Below, in pieces: positions 16,325 through 25,087 of a stretch of DNA of 64,000 nucleotides. Every line of letters begins with the position of its first letter. Within the stretch, counting starts at the first letter, position 1. This stretch comes from Geodermatophilus poikilotrophus (GTDB lineage: Bacteria > Actinomycetota > Actinomycetes > Mycobacteriales > Geodermatophilaceae): the NCBI RefSeq assembly GCF_900111455.1, contig NZ_FOIE01000010.1, positions 117,166 through 181,165 on the forward strand, read 5' to 3'. The notes under the pieces were generated by a model. It had not been told where the DNA came from. It saw only the letters and a program-made list of their open reading frames with translations, and did no database searches. A program made the position numbers and the translations under genes.

Positions 16325-17153
16325 TTCTCAGCGCCCGCCAACAATGGCCAACAAGTCACCCCTAGAAGCGGCGGTGGGCCCCGCGAAGCGGGGCCCGGAC
16401 TACCGCTATTGGTAGCATACGTGCCGCTCCCTGCAGAGGGCTCGAGTGGCAGGAGATGCAGGCCCGTTTCGATGCGGAGAGGGATGCCTCAGATCGAGAT
16501 GTCGAAGAATGTTGGTAAGGGTTGATTGCGTCGAAGGCAGCGCAAGAGTTTTGCGGGGCGCCGCCGCTTGCTCGTAGTGGCCCTTGACGCCCGAGCAGCT
16601 ACCCGAAGACCCCTGAACCTGCAGTTCTGCCGCCACCTGATCTCCGTGGGGCTGCCCGACAACCCCGCCCTCCTGCAGCAGCAGGTCGGCCGGATCGTCC
16701 ACCACGGTTTCCCTCCGCCCAGCTGAGCACTGGCGATCCTTTTCGCTTGCCAATACGACCGCGCCGCCTTGGTCCGCGTGGTCCACACGGGGAACGAGGC
16801 AGGCCTGTTGTCGATGCCGACCGCCTGACTGCCGTTGTGACGCCCGGTCCCGTTGCGCTCGGGCGAAGATGGGGCCGAGCGTCCGCCTGCTAAGCCCTGG
16901 ATGCCTTCACACGCACAGCGGGGTAGCCGCCGTCTCGCATGTGGATGAGTTGCGTCGTCGCCAGCGTCAGGCGGGTCCCGTCAGCGGCCCAGCCAACCGC
17001 TACCAGGAGTTCGTCGCTCCCGGGACGTGCGACGCCGGCGTCGGGACGCTTGCGTGGACGTGCACCCCCCGCACGAGCCCATACACTGTCAGCGCGCGGC
17101 CGTAGCCTTGGGGCATTGAGGATATGAGCAGCCGTCTCCAACAAGGGAGCAAC
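16325..17153. other. Long stretch without a convincing gene
   Basis: About 830 bp. Short frames exist on both strands (for example 16526-16726 plus, 16890-17144 minus) but none has a ribosome-binding site with gene-like codon usage. One minus-strand segment around 16950-17050 reads DELLVAVGWAADGTRLTLA, which looks protein-like and may be a relic. The region probably holds the oriT candidate and the divergent promoters of the relaxase and the 17154 gene. Confidence 0.5.
16376..16396. other. Perfect hairpin upstream of the relaxase gene, candidate oriT
   Basis: A 9-bp perfect inverted repeat (GGGCCCCGC and complement) with a GAA loop lies 52 bp upstream of the relaxase start. A second small dyad, TACC-gctatt-GGTA, follows at 16400-16413. 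Conjugative origins are commonly found beside the relaxase gene and contain such dyads next to the nick site. The assignment is positional. A terminator for a leftward transcript is the alternative. Confidence 0.35.
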
Positions 17154-18491
17154 GTGACGGAGCAGCGGTCGCAGAAGTTCAATACGGCGCCACGCATTAC
17201 CCCGCTTGACGTGCTCGAAAACTTTCTTGGCGAGGAGCCATCAGGTAAAGCTATCCGGTGCCTCACGTACGAGCAGTTGCGAGAGTTGGGCGATCTGTCT
17301 AAACAATCTGCAAACGCCTCCCTCAACGACCCCGCTCCACCGGATACCTACTATCACGGCGGCTGGGTTGGCGCGCATTGGCAGTACCAGATTATGGCTG
17401 GCGACCTCAATCTTGCACTGCTCTACTATCCGCAAATCCTTGTACACGACCCGCTGGCCGAGTTCTTCTTCGACGAGCACGACAGGCTGCCATCACTTCG
17501 CCCTCTGCATGAGGCCAATAGCAGGATGATTCTCAGTGGCGGTCCGCAGATGTGGAGCCAACACTCAAGTGCGCGAATGACCAAGGATGATTACCAAGAA
17601 GAGCGAGAACGCCTAGCCACCATTGTGCAGTACATCAGCGAATTAAGCCCGCTGTTGAAGGCTGGGGTCCTCGTCTGCCGGACGCAGTATCCGACGCTCA
17701 TAGCGCGAAATGAAGCCATTATGTCTTCGGTTCGCCACGACGTCCGGTCTCCCTCGATGCAGGAAGCGGTCACAGAGGCCAACGCAATAGATCCAGTCGC
17801 CGTCTGGGACTCGCTACGCGGAATGCAACTGACACCCAGCACTGGCTACCGCAAGGTGGACGAACCCTGGGCAGCACAGTACGAGTTCTATTTTCTCGCC
17901 AAGACGCTCGCTGTAGCTGACCAGGCTGGCGCGGTCTACGCGCCTCCCGCCAGCGGGGACTTGCACCTACTGCGGCAGAAGGCGCGCGCCGGCAAAATTC
18001 CTCTACCGCTAGGTCACCCTCGCGGTGTACTCGAGGAGGTGGCACGCCTCCTGGTTCCGGACCTCCAACTTCGCGCCCGCGATGCTGTGGCCATCCGAAA
18101 CTCAGAGGATGCCTTCGACGACTGGCGCAGGCAGATCTCCTCACTCGCTCGCGACGCCTCGTCGGATAGTGCGGATGAAATGCGACAGCGCGTGGAGGAT
18201 GCCCTTATTCCAGCCATTCGGCGTGTCGAGAAGGCATCGTCCAGCACCGCGGCATTGAAGTCCTCACTGCGGGATACAGGCGCGTACGTGGCCATGAGCG
18301 CGCTGCCTGGCGCCAGCGCCGCAGCTCTCACCGGGGGAGTTCCAGCCGTCGCCGCCACCGCCGCGGCCGTCGGCGGGGTCCTCAAGTGGCTCTATGACGC
18401 CTACAAGCCAAAGAAGGTCGACAGTCGCGATGCAGTGCTCGCCTCGCTAATCCGAGCCAAGAAGGATGCAACTAAGGGTCCGTCGAGTTGA
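17154..18491 (+). CDS. Unknown 445-residue protein, low-GC codon usage, possible membrane-active C-terminus
   Basis: No family recognised. GTG 17154 has AAGGGAG at 17143-17149; ATG 17124 is the alternative. Codon usage is far less GC-biased than neighbouring chromosomal genes, so it was acquired. The first 330 residues are soluble and helix-rich (QYQIMAGDLNLALLYYPQIL, ERERLATIVQYISELSPLL). Near the C-terminus a Gly/Ala-rich hydrophobic segment (about residues 380-415: AYVAMSALPGASAAALTGG onward to AAAVGGVLKWLYDAY) could insert in a membrane, followed by a Lys-rich end. It converges on the STAND NTPase gene with 183 bp between stops. Its position among defence genes suggests a defence or effector role, without direct evidence. 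Confidence 0.8.
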   Translation: MTEQRSQKFNTAPRITPLDVLENFLGEEPSGKAIRCLTYEQLRELGDLSKQSANASLNDPAPPDTYYHGGWVGAHWQYQIMAGDLNLALLYYPQILVHDPLAEFFFDEHDRLPSLRPLHEANSRMILSGGPQMWSQHSSARMTKDDYQEERERLATIVQYISELSPLLKAGVLVCRTQYPTLIARNEAIMSSVRHDVRSPSMQEAVTEANAIDPVAVWDSLRGMQLTPSTGYRKVDEPWAAQYEFYFLAKTLAVADQAGAVYAPPASGDLHLLRQKARAGKIPLPLGHPRGVLEEVARLLVPDLQLRARDAVAIRNSEDAFDDWRRQISSLARDASSDSADEMRQRVEDALIPAIRRVEKASSSTAALKSSLRDTGAYVAMSALPGASAAALTGGVPAVAATAAAVGGVLKWLYDAYKPKKVDSRDAVLASLIRAKKDATKGPSS

Positions 18492-18674
18492 GGCCGCGGC
18501 CGAGTGCGGACCGCACGGGCTGAACGTCGGTTCTCGGTGGCGGCGCAGAGGCGCAGTGCCAAGTTGGGGAACTGCGGCAGCGCAGCGGCATGGAAGGAAA
18601 CATCCGCCAGGGGTCTCTGCAGGTTAGCGCCAGCGTTAGGGGCGGGAGGGCGGCGTGACGGCCGCGCTGCGCAG

Positions 18675-21600
18675 CTAAGGCAGTCGTTGGCGGACGAGCC
18701 GCGAGCGCGACTGGTCCTGCCCGTCCCAGTCCACGTGATCGACGGTCAGTCCCCAGACCCTCGGGCGGTCGAAGGTCAGGTCTGCCGCTGCGTAGATGTC
18801 GGCCCGCTGGGGCTGGGGCTCTGCGCCCAGCCAGTGGATCTTCTCGCCGAGCAGCCAGGTCCACATGGCCAGGTCGGCCCGGCCTAGCGCGTCGGCGAGG
18901 GCATCGGCTCGGATGAAGAGCATGGTCGTCGAGCCGAAGGACCGGCCTGCCGTGGAGAACGCGACGATGCGGCCTTGGCTGGTCCAGGAGTACTCGGTCT
19001 CGACCGGCCCGAGGCCCAGCTGGCGGGCGTCGGCAGGGTCGCCGCCGCTCCACCGGGCGTCGAGCAGGTCCAGCAGCGCGGGCGCGGGCAGGACCGCACG
19101 TGGGAGGTCGATCGCGGAGCTGTCGCGGGAGCCGGAAGAGTCGTAGCCGGTGGTGGCCAGGGCGAACGGGGCGTCCGGGGCGCCGTGCTGGGTGGTCCGC
19201 TGCCATCCCGGGGGGTCGTAGGGATGGGCCTCGGCGAAGCTCCGCCGCTCGGCGTCGACCTCGGCCATGCGGGCCTGCCACGGCTGCTGATCGGGGTAGC
19301 CGCCCAGGTACCCGGTCGGGTGCTCGGACGGGGTGGGCATCCACAGCCCCATCCAGTTCTGCTCGGGCGCCCAGGTGCGGAACGCGTCGAGGTCCGCCGT
19401 GCGGACGATGTTGGCCTGGGCGCGGATCCACAGCTGGCGCTTGTTGTCGTCGGCCCGTCCTGCGCCGGTCCAGGTCGTGTGCGACTCGGCTGCGAGCCAG
19501 ACCCCGCCTGCGGGGTCGGTCGCGGCGAGGAGCTCGTGCGGCGCGGGGATGTCGGAGGGGTCGTGGAGCCATCCCGCGCCGTCGCGGTCGGCGGATGGCG
19601 AATGCACGTGGGCCGCCAGCCACCAGGCGTCGCGGCGCTCGTCGCGGTTGCGCAGTGCGCGTAGCCGCCCAGCGGCGGTGTCCTGCGGTGGCTCGTCACC
19701 GCGTAGGACAACGCTGGGGTCCAGATCGACGGCACCGCCGACCTGAAACGGGGTGTCGTAGGACTCGGGCCGGGCGTCCTGCCAGCTCTCATGAAGCTGG
19801 CAGTGGTCACCGAGTTGGCCGACAAGCTCGTGGTAGGCGATCCAGGCGTACTTCTTGCCGAACCGCTCGGTCTGCGACCAGCCCGCCGAGCGGGCGCGGC
19901 TCAGCATCCTGTCGCGGTCGTCAAAGCGCTCGGAAGTCCAGCCGAGGTCTAGCACACGGGCGGCGATCCACCGGCCGAGCAGGTCGGGGTCGGGTCGCAC
20001 CGGACCACGGTCGTCGGCACGGTGGCGGGCGCGCTCGAGCCGGTCCAGGGCCGGGCGAGCGGACGCGGGAATTCTGTCCTCCAGGACGCGGACGACCGCC
20101 CATCGCGGCAGCCCGTCGTCACCGGGGGCGTCGGCTCGGCCGAGGAAGTCGGCGACGGCCTGCCGACCAGTCGGCGGGAGGGCGTCCAGCAGTACGGTCC
20201 GGGCGGCCTCGGCCTCACGGCGCGCGGCGGCGCGCCGGGCGGCCTGGCGCCGCGCCTGGTTGGGCAGGGCGAACTCGGCGGCCAGGCCCCGTTCGATCGT
20301 GTACTGCTGGAAGTCAAAGCCGAGCACGGTCGCCGTGGTCAGGTAGCGCTGGCCGGGCCTGCCGTACTGATGGGCGAGCGTGCGTAGCGGCGGGGCGGTC
20401 AGGGGCCAGTTGCTGGTGTACGGAGGCACGGCGGCGGACAGGTCGCGGTCCAGTTGCCGGCCGTGTGCGCGCAGGGCGGTGTCGATGGTCTCGACGGCGG
20501 TCCGGGCGTAGTGCCGGATGAGGGCGTGAGCCGTCGGCCGGTCGACGGCGAAGACGGCGTCGTAGACGGCCCGGCCGAGCGCGGCGATGTCGTCGAGGCG
20601 CTCGAGCTGGACGCTGCGGTGGCGCAGAGCGTGGCCGCAGGCCGCGGCCAGGACACGTTCAGTGACGTAGGGGTCATCGACACCGGCGAAGCGCTCGACG
20701 AGCTGGGCCGCCACCGCGGTTCGTCCGTCCAGGAGCCGGACGAGCGCCTTGGTGGCGGTGTCGCGCAGCCGCCGGTTGGGGCTGGTGCAGAACCAGGCTA
20801 GGAGGGTCGCGGCGAGTTCGGCGACATCGTCGGCGGGCGTGCTCGTGGGTGACCACGCCCAGTCGATGGAGCGGGTGATGGGGTCGAAGTCGTCACCCCA
20901 GATGGACAGCAGCGGTTCCGACCAGTGCAGGTCGCGCTCGGGCAGGTTCAGGCGGTGCAGCGCGGCGTCGAGCCGGTGGGCGTTAAGAGGGTGGTCGGGG
21001 ACGCAGGCGAGGCTGATGAGCAGGGCGAGCCAGTCGTGCTCGCCGATCGCACCTGTGTCCAGGTACCGCTGGAGGAGCTCGTGGGTCCGGTCGGTGAAGG
21101 ACGCTGGGGCCCGCCACGGAAGGGTGTCGAAGAACGCTCGGCGCAGGACGTCCTGCAGGTAGGCGTTGTGGACCTGCGTCTTCGTCAGGGCGCGGTAGGG
21201 GCGCCGGGCGGCGCGTCGTCGCGGCCTGACGCCTGTGACATCGGCCAGCTCGCGGCCGCGGCGCTCGGGTGTGAGCAGGACCAGCGCCTCGAGCAGGCCG
21301 GCCCGGGCCCAGGCGCCTGGGCCGCTGGCCAGGGCCAGCACGGCGTCGCGCAGGGCGGCGTCATCGGCGTGGGCGGCGAGGATCGCGTCGGCGCGCAGGT
21401 GGTCGGCCAGCCGCTGGTAGGTGAACCGGACGATCTCCTGGGGTGCCGCGCCGTCGCCGGTGGTGCTGGTCTCGCGGAGCAGGATGCCGTCGGCGATCAG
21501 CGCGGTCAGCAGGGACTTGCTGTGCTTGGTCTCGGGGTGCAGACCGAGGCAGATCTCCCTGGCGGCATGCAGCGGCAGCGCCTCGACGTCCGCGTCGAGC

Positions 21601-23465
21601 ATGGCCCGGGCGAGGGCGTCGGCGGCGCGTCGCACGAGATCATCGGAGGGGTCGACGTCGAGTCTGGCCGGGTCGCTGATCGCCCGGTTGACGGCCTCGA
21701 GCAGGCCGTCGAACACCCAGGTGAGGCTGGCCGCCTCGCGGGGGACGCTGTCCAGCCCCCGTGCCCTGACCGACAGGCACATGCTCCGTAAGAACAGCGG
21801 GTTGCGGAGTTCGGGCAGCAGCGGCGGGAGGTCGGGCAGCCGCAGGCCGTAGTGCTCGGCGTAGCGGACGAGCGCCTCCCCCTCGTGCCCGGTTAGGCCC
21901 GGGTGGATGAGCCGGACCGCCGAGCCGGTGGGCAGGTCGTCGGGCAGGACCGTGGGAGCGTAGGTGTCGCGGATGGTCAGGACGACGGCGAGCCACGGGT
22001 GGCGAGCAATGTCGGCGAGGAAGCCGTTGAGCTGGTCGCGCCACAGCGCCGGGCCGGGGCCTTCGTTGACGGCGTCGATGATTATGAGCGCCCGTCCGGC
22101 GCCGCGGACGCGTGCGGCGACCTCGAGCGCGGCACGCAGCTCCTGCCCTGTCATCGGCAGGTCGACGGTTTGGGCGATTTGCTGCCAGACGGGCCGGAGC
22201 TGCAGGTGCTGTCCCAGGACGAGCAGCGTCGGCAGGCCCTCACGCGCCCGGGCGGCCGCGGCGTCGGCGACGAGGTGGCTCTTTCCGCAGCCGGCCGGTC
22301 CCTCGATCAGCAGCGCGCCCGCGTCGGCGGCTCGCGCCTGCCTGCCGCTCAGGGCGTGGGCCGCGGTCTCGGCCGAGCGGCGGGCGGCGGAGGCTTCGGC
22401 TGCAGCGTCGTACATCGCGTCCCGCCGGGCCTGGGCGGGGTCGCGGTCCGGCGCGGGCCGCTCAGCGGCGCTGCGGCGCCGCCCAGTGCGGAGCGGCGTG
22501 GCCGGGCGCACGGCGACGACGATGCGGGCCGCCGCGTCGTGCAGCGTCTCCTCGGCACGGCGCGCAGCCACAGCGCACGCGTCCACAGCGGCGCGGAGCT
22601 CGGACAGGACGGCGCCGTCGGCCGTGGTCAGCCGCCGACGACTGGCGTCCAACACCTTTCCGGCGCGGGCGGCAGAGTCCGCCGCGTCGGTGACTGCCGC
22701 AGCCAGGTCGGGTTGCTCGGCGACGTGGCTCGACGCGGCCAGATGGCGCAGGATCATGTCGCGCTTGGCGACGTCTCGGACCAGCCCGGCTAGTCTCTCG
22801 GCCCAGCGGGGGCTGCGGCACAGCGCATCGATGGCGTCCGCGACGTCGAGCTCGACGTGGACGCTCGGGTCGTACCGGCCGCCGAGGTTGACGATCTCCC
22901 GCTCGACCTGGTGGCGGAAGAACTCGTTGGTGAACAGCCGCTCGTCGAAGAAGTACCGAACCGCGCCGGCGTGCTGGTCCTGCGACAGCGCCGTCACGAC
23001 GTCGGAGTGGCCGATATAGACGAACTCGACCGTCATCCCCCGTGCCGCCGCTGCGGCCTCCCACGCGGCGACGCTCTCGTGCCACCGTTGCATGCCGCCC
23101 TTGGCCTTCCCCCGGGCGATGGAGGTCCGGTCCACGGGCAGGATGAAGGCGTACCTGGTCAAGGTGGGGTTGGCGTCGAGCGCGTCCTCCGCGCTCCTGG
23201 TCATCTGCTTGAACGCGTCGGCGTCCAGGCGGAACAAGTACTTCGCCTGCCAGGCCCACGTCCCGTCGCCGGGTGGCGGGGCGGCGCAGGAGAACTCGAC
23301 GCCGGCATCGGGGGTGGCCCTGCGCTGAAGGCGCGTCCCCAGGGGCAGCCCGTCGATGTCCGGGACGAGGATGTAGCCAAGCTCCTCCCACGCCCGCTGC
23401 TGGCTCGTCTCGTGCTGCCGGATACGCGCGAGGTCGATCTGCGGGAGGGGTCCAGCTGTCGGCAC
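18675..23465 (-). CDS. STAND/NACHT-like NTPase with PD-(D/E)xK-like N-terminus (Avs-like defence candidate)
   Basis: A single 1596-residue protein. Residues 1-220 look like a restriction-endonuclease fold: Asp53 and Glu57 (TPDAGVEFSC), then Gln73-Ala-Lys75 (WAWQAKYLF) as the D/E...QxK core, then LTRYAFILPVD and a GGRYDPSVHVELD strand. Residues 380-600 are a P-loop STAND module: Walker A GPAGCGKS (389-396) and Walker B IIIDAVNEG (461-469), the D-A-x-N-E form typical of NACHT/STAND ATPases. The remaining 1000 residues are helical repeats, with a conspicuous RFGKKYAWIAYHEL block near residue 1200. The architecture, effector nuclease then NTPase then long sensor, is that of Avs-type antiviral proteins. 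Start is GTG 23465, without a clear ribosome-binding site. It probably acts alone. Confidence 0.85.
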   Translation of the reverse strand: MPTAGPLPQIDLARIRQHETSQQRAWEELGYILVPDIDGLPLGTRLQRRATPDAGVEFSCAAPPPGDGTWAWQAKYLFRLDADAFKQMTRSAEDALDANPTLTRYAFILPVDRTSIARGKAKGGMQRWHESVAAWEAAAAARGMTVEFVYIGHSDVVTALSQDQHAGAVRYFFDERLFTNEFFRHQVEREIVNLGGRYDPSVHVELDVADAIDALCRSPRWAERLAGLVRDVAKRDMILRHLAASSHVAEQPDLAAAVTDAADSAARAGKVLDASRRRLTTADGAVLSELRAAVDACAVAARRAEETLHDAAARIVVAVRPATPLRTGRRRSAAERPAPDRDPAQARRDAMYDAAAEASAARRSAETAAHALSGRQARAADAGALLIEGPAGCGKSHLVADAAAARAREGLPTLLVLGQHLQLRPVWQQIAQTVDLPMTGQELRAALEVAARVRGAGRALIIIDAVNEGPGPALWRDQLNGFLADIARHPWLAVVLTIRDTYAPTVLPDDLPTGSAVRLIHPGLTGHEGEALVRYAEHYGLRLPDLPPLLPELRNPLFLRSMCLSVRARGLDSVPREAASLTWVFDGLLEAVNRAISDPARLDVDPSDDLVRRAADALARAMLDADVEALPLHAAREICLGLHPETKHSKSLLTALIADGILLRETSTTGDGAAPQEIVRFTYQRLADHLRADAILAAHADDAALRDAVLALASGPGAWARAGLLEALVLLTPERRGRELADVTGVRPRRRAARRPYRALTKTQVHNAYLQDVLRRAFFDTLPWRAPASFTDRTHELLQRYLDTGAIGEHDWLALLISLACVPDHPLNAHRLDAALHRLNLPERDLHWSEPLLSIWGDDFDPITRSIDWAWSPTSTPADDVAELAATLLAWFCTSPNRRLRDTATKALVRLLDGRTAVAAQLVERFAGVDDPYVTERVLAAACGHALRHRSVQLERLDDIAALGRAVYDAVFAVDRPTAHALIRHYARTAVETIDTALRAHGRQLDRDLSAAVPPYTSNWPLTAPPLRTLAHQYGRPGQRYLTTATVLGFDFQQYTIERGLAAEFALPNQARRQAARRAAARREAEAARTVLLDALPPTGRQAVADFLGRADAPGDDGLPRWAVVRVLEDRIPASARPALDRLERARHRADDRGPVRPDPDLLGRWIAARVLDLGWTSERFDDRDRMLSRARSAGWSQTERFGKKYAWIAYHELVGQLGDHCQLHESWQDARPESYDTPFQVGGAVDLDPSVVLRGDEPPQDTAAGRLRALRNRDERRDAWWLAAHVHSPSADRDGAGWLHDPSDIPAPHELLAATDPAGGVWLAAESHTTWTGAGRADDNKRQLWIRAQANIVRTADLDAFRTWAPEQNWMGLWMPTPSEHPTGYLGGYPDQQPWQARMAEVDAERRSFAEAHPYDPPGWQRTTQHGAPDAPFALATTGYDSSGSRDSSAIDLPRAVLPAPALLDLLDARWSGGDPADARQLGLGPVETEYSWTSQGRIVAFSTAGRSFGSTTMLFIRADALADALGRADLAMWTWLLGEKIHWLGAEPQPQRADIYAAADLTFDRPRVWGLTVDHVDWDGQDQSRSRLVRQRLP

Positions 23466-23830
23466 GGCGATTCATGGTCCCACGTTGCCGGTCATGAGCT
23501 CACGCTGACCCGGATCGTCGACCGCCTCATCGGTCCAACCTCGCTGACCCCAGCCCTGGCGATCAGCACGTGAGTAGCCCAAGCACGGCGTCCGTCCACA
23601 CTTCTGATCGCTTCCCACAACCGGCTCTCCTCCGGCTGCAGCGGGTCGGGGGAAAGGTGGGCCGCAGGCCCATCCCGAAGGGACGCGCAGCGCCCTTCCG
23701 GCGACCCGCTGCAGCCGACATCCTCGGCCGGCTGTGGAGCGGTCTCGTCGCCGTCTGAGACGGCGCGGATGGAGCCGCAGATCACGCCGGTCAGTCCGCA
23801 TAGGGTCCGCGGACTCCGCGAATAAATGCG
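23466..23830. other. Non-coding stretch upstream of the STAND gene
   Basis: No gene of coding character. It should contain the promoter of the STAND NTPase. It leads into degraded transposase and regulator fragments, which suggests repeated insertion events. Confidence 0.4.
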
Positions 23831-23875
23831 CTGCACCTTGCGCCGGAACTTCGGCGGATAACTACGCCTGCCCAC
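23831..23875 (-). pseudogene. Remnant of an IS3-family transposase OrfA start
   Basis: The minus-strand frame begins MGRRSYPPKFRRKVQ, which matches the conserved first residues of actinobacterial IS3-family OrfA proteins (MGRRSY-x-P-x-FRRKV). The similarity stops after about 15 codons and no HTH or second ORF follows, so only the 5' end of the element survives. Confidence 0.5.
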
Positions 23876-23986
23876 AAATCCTCCCTCGGGGTTGCGCGGT
23901 CAGGATTCCAGTCACCCGACTCCACGAGAGGCAGGGCAGACCACTTTCGTTCAGGGCCCAGCCGATACCGCCTGAACGCTGCCCGG

Positions 23987-24265
23987 ATGCAGGCCCCAAC
24001 CACCCGGCAGCCCAGCATGCGGGCCCTCGCCGCTGACCTCGGCGTCGTCATCGGCACCGTGGGCCGGGGCTGCCGCGAACTCGAAGGAGCTGGGCTGGTC
24101 GCCAGCCGGCGTCGACTGGGCACCGTCGTGGCCGCGCTCTCCGTGCCGGCGGCCGCAGCCAGTGACGTGCGGCAAACAGCCCCTGAACTCGTTAGCCGAG
24201 CCCACCAAGCCGGCATAAGCGAGGACACCGCGCTGTCGCTGTTGCGCGCAGCACTGGTCGCACCC
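23987..24265 (+). pseudogene. Truncated GntR-family (YtrA-type) regulator
   Basis: The translation PSMRALAADLGVVIGTVGRG, then CRELEGAGLVASRRRLGTVV and a helical segment SRAHQAGISEDTALSLLRAAL, matches residues about 40-125 of short GntR/YtrA regulators. The first helix of the winged helix (with the LPPGTRLPS lead) is missing, and the frame runs on past the expected end without a stop. No ribosome-binding site precedes ATG 23987. A relic is most likely. Confidence 0.55.
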
Positions 24266-24328
24266 GCGCCTGACCGCTCGATAGCTTGGAGAGGATTGGT
24301 GTGCGCTGAGCCGTCGATGGAGCCGAGG

Positions 24329-25087
24329 TCAGCTGGGGGAGGAGAGGTCCAGGGCTCCCCTAAGCAGGTCACCGACGAGCTGCACATCGTCGGCCTCGAC
24401 GTCGTGTCCTTCAGGTACAGCCCGGATTCTGCGCAACGACCGGGCCGCGTGCTCCTGGAACCACCTTTGTGCGTGCAGGAAAGCGTCGGCGCGTAGCTGC
24501 TCGTCGGCGTGCTCAAGTTGGTCTCTGGAGACGGGGCCGCACTGGGTGTCCAGCGTCAGCCGGAGGATGTCCAGGAGATCGGTGCCCTCTTTCGCTGCCC
24601 CGCGGTTCATGATCGCCTGCAGTTTCATCGCGATGATGGGGCCGGGCTCGGCCACCGCGACGGTGATCGGAGCGGCGCCAGCGACGGCAAGCTGAAGATC
24701 AGTGGCTGTTGCTGCCGCCCACGCATGGGACTGGACATGCAGTCGATCGGTTTCGTCTTCGGGAAGGGGATCGCGGTCGGCTTGGGACACGTGCAGTACG
24801 TCGACCTGTACCGGGCCGAGGGGAGTGTCGAGGAGGACTCCTGATGGGCCACTTTCCGTAGCCTCGGCCAGGAGAATCTCGAGATGGGGTCGGCTACCCG
24901 CGGTCTGGACGTCGACGGTGTCTAGGTCGATTGTGGCCCGGTAGGGGGTACCCAGGCGGCACACGACGGCCAGGCCGCCGACCACGATCACCGGGCTCCC
25001 GGTGCGTTCGGCGACCAGCGGGATGGCTGACACCAAGCGCGTCATGGCCTCGCCGGTGAGCTGGACCAGCCGCGGGTCACCAGACAC
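24329..25087 (-). CDS. AbiEii-like nucleotidyltransferase toxin
   Basis: A 252-residue protein with the DNA polymerase beta-like nucleotidyltransferase core of AbiEii/MenT-type toxins. It has VIVVGGLAVVCRLGTPYRAT then IDLDTVDV (GG...T-x-D-x-D motif; the metal-binding acids are in the DLDTVD part), QVDVLHV as third acid strand, and AMKLQAIMNRGAAKEGTDLLD, equivalent to the K-D-x-x-D region. GTG 25087 gives an 11-bp overlap with the upstream cognate gene and a natural N-terminus. An internal ATG 25042 is the alternative. AbiE toxins act by nucleotidyl transfer, for some members to tRNA. It should be neutralised through the 25077-26120 product. Confidence 0.85.
   Translation of the reverse strand: MSGDPRLVQLTGEAMTRLVSAIPLVAERTGSPVIVVGGLAVVCRLGTPYRATIDLDTVDVQTAGSRPHLEILLAEATESGPSGVLLDTPLGPVQVDVLHVSQADRDPLPEDETDRLHVQSHAWAAATATDLQLAVAGAAPITVAVAEPGPIIAMKLQAIMNRGAAKEGTDLLDILRLTLDTQCGPVSRDQLEHADEQLRADAFLHAQRWFQEHAARSLRRIRAVPEGHDVEADDVQLVGDLLRGALDLSSPS

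Noticed and set aside
16406..17144. Small frames such as 16526-16726 and 16890-17144 as genes
   Set aside because: No ribosome-binding sites, non-gene-like composition and overlap on both strands. One segment looks protein-like and may be a relic, but is too short to annotate.
18492..18674. A small gene between the 445-residue protein and the STAND gene
   Set aside because: Frames there are antisense to neighbours or lack ribosome-binding sites. The stretch is only 183 bp and converges on both stops.
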